Assembly: GCA_023388495.1 (NCBI GenBank) | Contig: JAEWGC010000041.1 | Location: forward strand, 1 to 59,835 | DNA length: 59,835 nt | Direction: 5' to 3' | DNA from: Bacillota bacterium | GTDB lineage: Bacteria; Bacillota; Clostridia; Tissierellales; Tissierellaceae | In this document: in pieces, positions 59,146 to 59,835 of the stretch | Numbering within the stretch: the first letter of the stretch is position 1 | How the letters are laid out: each line of letters opens with the position of its first letter | The notes under the pieces: generated by a model | Seen by the model: only the letters and a program-made list of their open reading frames with translations | The model's database searches: none | Told to the model about the DNA's origin: nothing | Made by a program: the position numbers and the translations under genes

Positions 59146-59835
59146 TTATGCCTTTACAGTTTTCTTTCCATGGACCTTAAAAATAAAATATACTAAAGCT
59201 CCTATTGCTATAATCGCTCCCACAGGATAAGCAATTGTAGTAGGTAATCTAAATCCTTCTGGTGCCTGTAGAATATAGGTAGCAGATACCGCTGACATAA
59301 ATGTTGCTGGAATACTTGTAATCCAATGTGATTTCTTTTGGCGAACTAAATAAGCTGCAGCTGCCCATAACACTATCATAGCTAATGTTTGATTTGACCA
59401 AGCAAAATATCTCCAGATAATGTTAAAATCTATTCTTGTTAATCCAAATCCTACTCCTAGTAAAGGTATTGCTAATATTAATCTATTCTTTATTGGTCCC
59501 TGCTCATATTTTATTGCATCTGCTATGGTAAGTCTTGCTGACCTAAATGCAGTATCTCCTGATGTTATAGGACAAGCAACAACTCCTAGCATAGCTAATA
59601 CTCCACCAAATGTTCCAAGAAGTCCCCTAGCTATGGTATTAACAACTCCTGCTGCTCCACCACCATTAGTTAAAGCATCTTGTAATCCTGGAATCCCTCT
59701 GAAAAATGCCATACCTGCTGCTGCCCAGATCATTGCTATTACACCTTCAGCTATCATGGAACCATAGAATATTCTTCTACCATGGCTTTCTTTAGTCATA
59801 CATCTTGCCATCATTGGTGATTGAGTAGCATGGAA
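59146..59835 (-). CDS. cstA: carbon starvation protein CstA family transporter, C-terminal part (cut by window edge)
   Basis: About 230 codons of the 3' end; the frame continues past the right edge (…FHATQSPMMARCMTKES). HATQSPMMARCM, GRRIFYGSMIAEGVIAMIWAAAGMAFF, GVVACPITSGDTAFRSARLTIAD and FNIIWRYFAWSNQTLAMIVLWAAAAYL are hallmarks of the CstA/BtsT family of proton-coupled pyruvate or peptide uptake systems, with about five membrane segments in this part. The gene's promoter and any LytTR-type partner genes are outside the window. Confidence 0.95.
   Translation of the reverse strand, partial: FHATQSPMMARCMTKESHGRRIFYGSMIAEGVIAMIWAAAGMAFFRGIPGLQDALTNGGGAAGVVNTIARGLLGTFGGVLAMLGVVACPITSGDTAFRSARLTIADAIKYEQGPIKNRLILAIPLLGVGFGLTRIDFNIIWRYFAWSNQTLAMIVLWAAAAYLVRQKKSHWITSIPATFMSAVSATYILQAPEGFRLPTTIAYPVGAIIAIGALVYFIFKVHGKKTVKA

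Overview
The window is AT-rich, densely packed DNA from a low-GC, Gram-positive, strictly anaerobic member of the Clostridia/Tissierellia. The organism inference rests on base composition, strong AGGAGG-type ribosome sites, a class I hybrid-cluster protein (Hcp), a Trp T-box controlling trpP, a SigV/RsiV pair, BlaI/M56 and GerMN proteins, and lipA beside lplA. It is ordinary chromosome rather than a prophage or plasmid. The only clear mobile DNA is the tail of an IS3-family element at the left edge.

Layout. 1-2.1 kb is a decayed patch: IS3 tail, truncated endonuclease/exonuclease/phosphatase gene, broken GNAT, truncated serine hydrolase and an intact tandem GNAT. 2.2-6.2 kb holds a small CD3324-type DNA-binding protein, a structured leader-like region, and an ABC-2 exporter with its ArsR-DUF2087 regulator. 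6.4-10.5 kb holds an M29-like aminopeptidase, YkvA, an ABC-F protein and a RimJ/L-type acetyltransferase. 10.6-14.9 kb carries sigV-rsiV with its own ECF promoter, then a two-component system with a GerMN lipoprotein. 14.9-23.7 kb has ArsR/MFS, OsmC, MATE, LysR, a CDF metal exporter and a T-box(Trp)-trpP unit. 23.7-26 kb is an M56 sensor/BlaI pair with a perfect 46-bp operator palindrome.

26.1-31.2 kb is the most interesting part. It contains hcp and an upstream operon of four uncharacterised genes: a cytosolic substrate-binding-like protein, a SIMIBI GTPase with two CxxC motifs, a soluble ABC-type ATPase, and a zinc-ribbon protein. hcp and the operon each have a promoter of identical architecture, GTAAC-N4-GTTAC, then 22 nt, then TATAAT. 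This places the dyad at -41.5 in both. The operon is therefore very likely co-activated with hcp by a CRP/FNR-type regulator such as HcpR. I suggest an Hcp maturation or nitrosative-stress system.

31.2-38.6 kb holds DJ-1, YciI, a DUF302 gene and a hydrolase-acyltransferase-DUF6320 operon (both with matching CsoR-like operators), DUF1905, a thioesterase, a HAD phosphatase and a class 1 isoprenoid-fold enzyme. 38.7-54.3 kb has three heterodimeric ABC exporter pairs, each with one canonical and one degenerate ATP site, together with lipA-lplA, an ATP-grasp enzyme, a MarR regulator and a membrane protein/XRE pair. 54.3-59.8 kb has a MacAB-like exporter, a VanY-type carboxypeptidase, purC and the 3' part of cstA.

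Starts were chosen by ribosome-binding site and family alignment from memory. Where the longest reading frame begins further upstream, the entry says so. No tRNA, rRNA or CRISPR array was seen.
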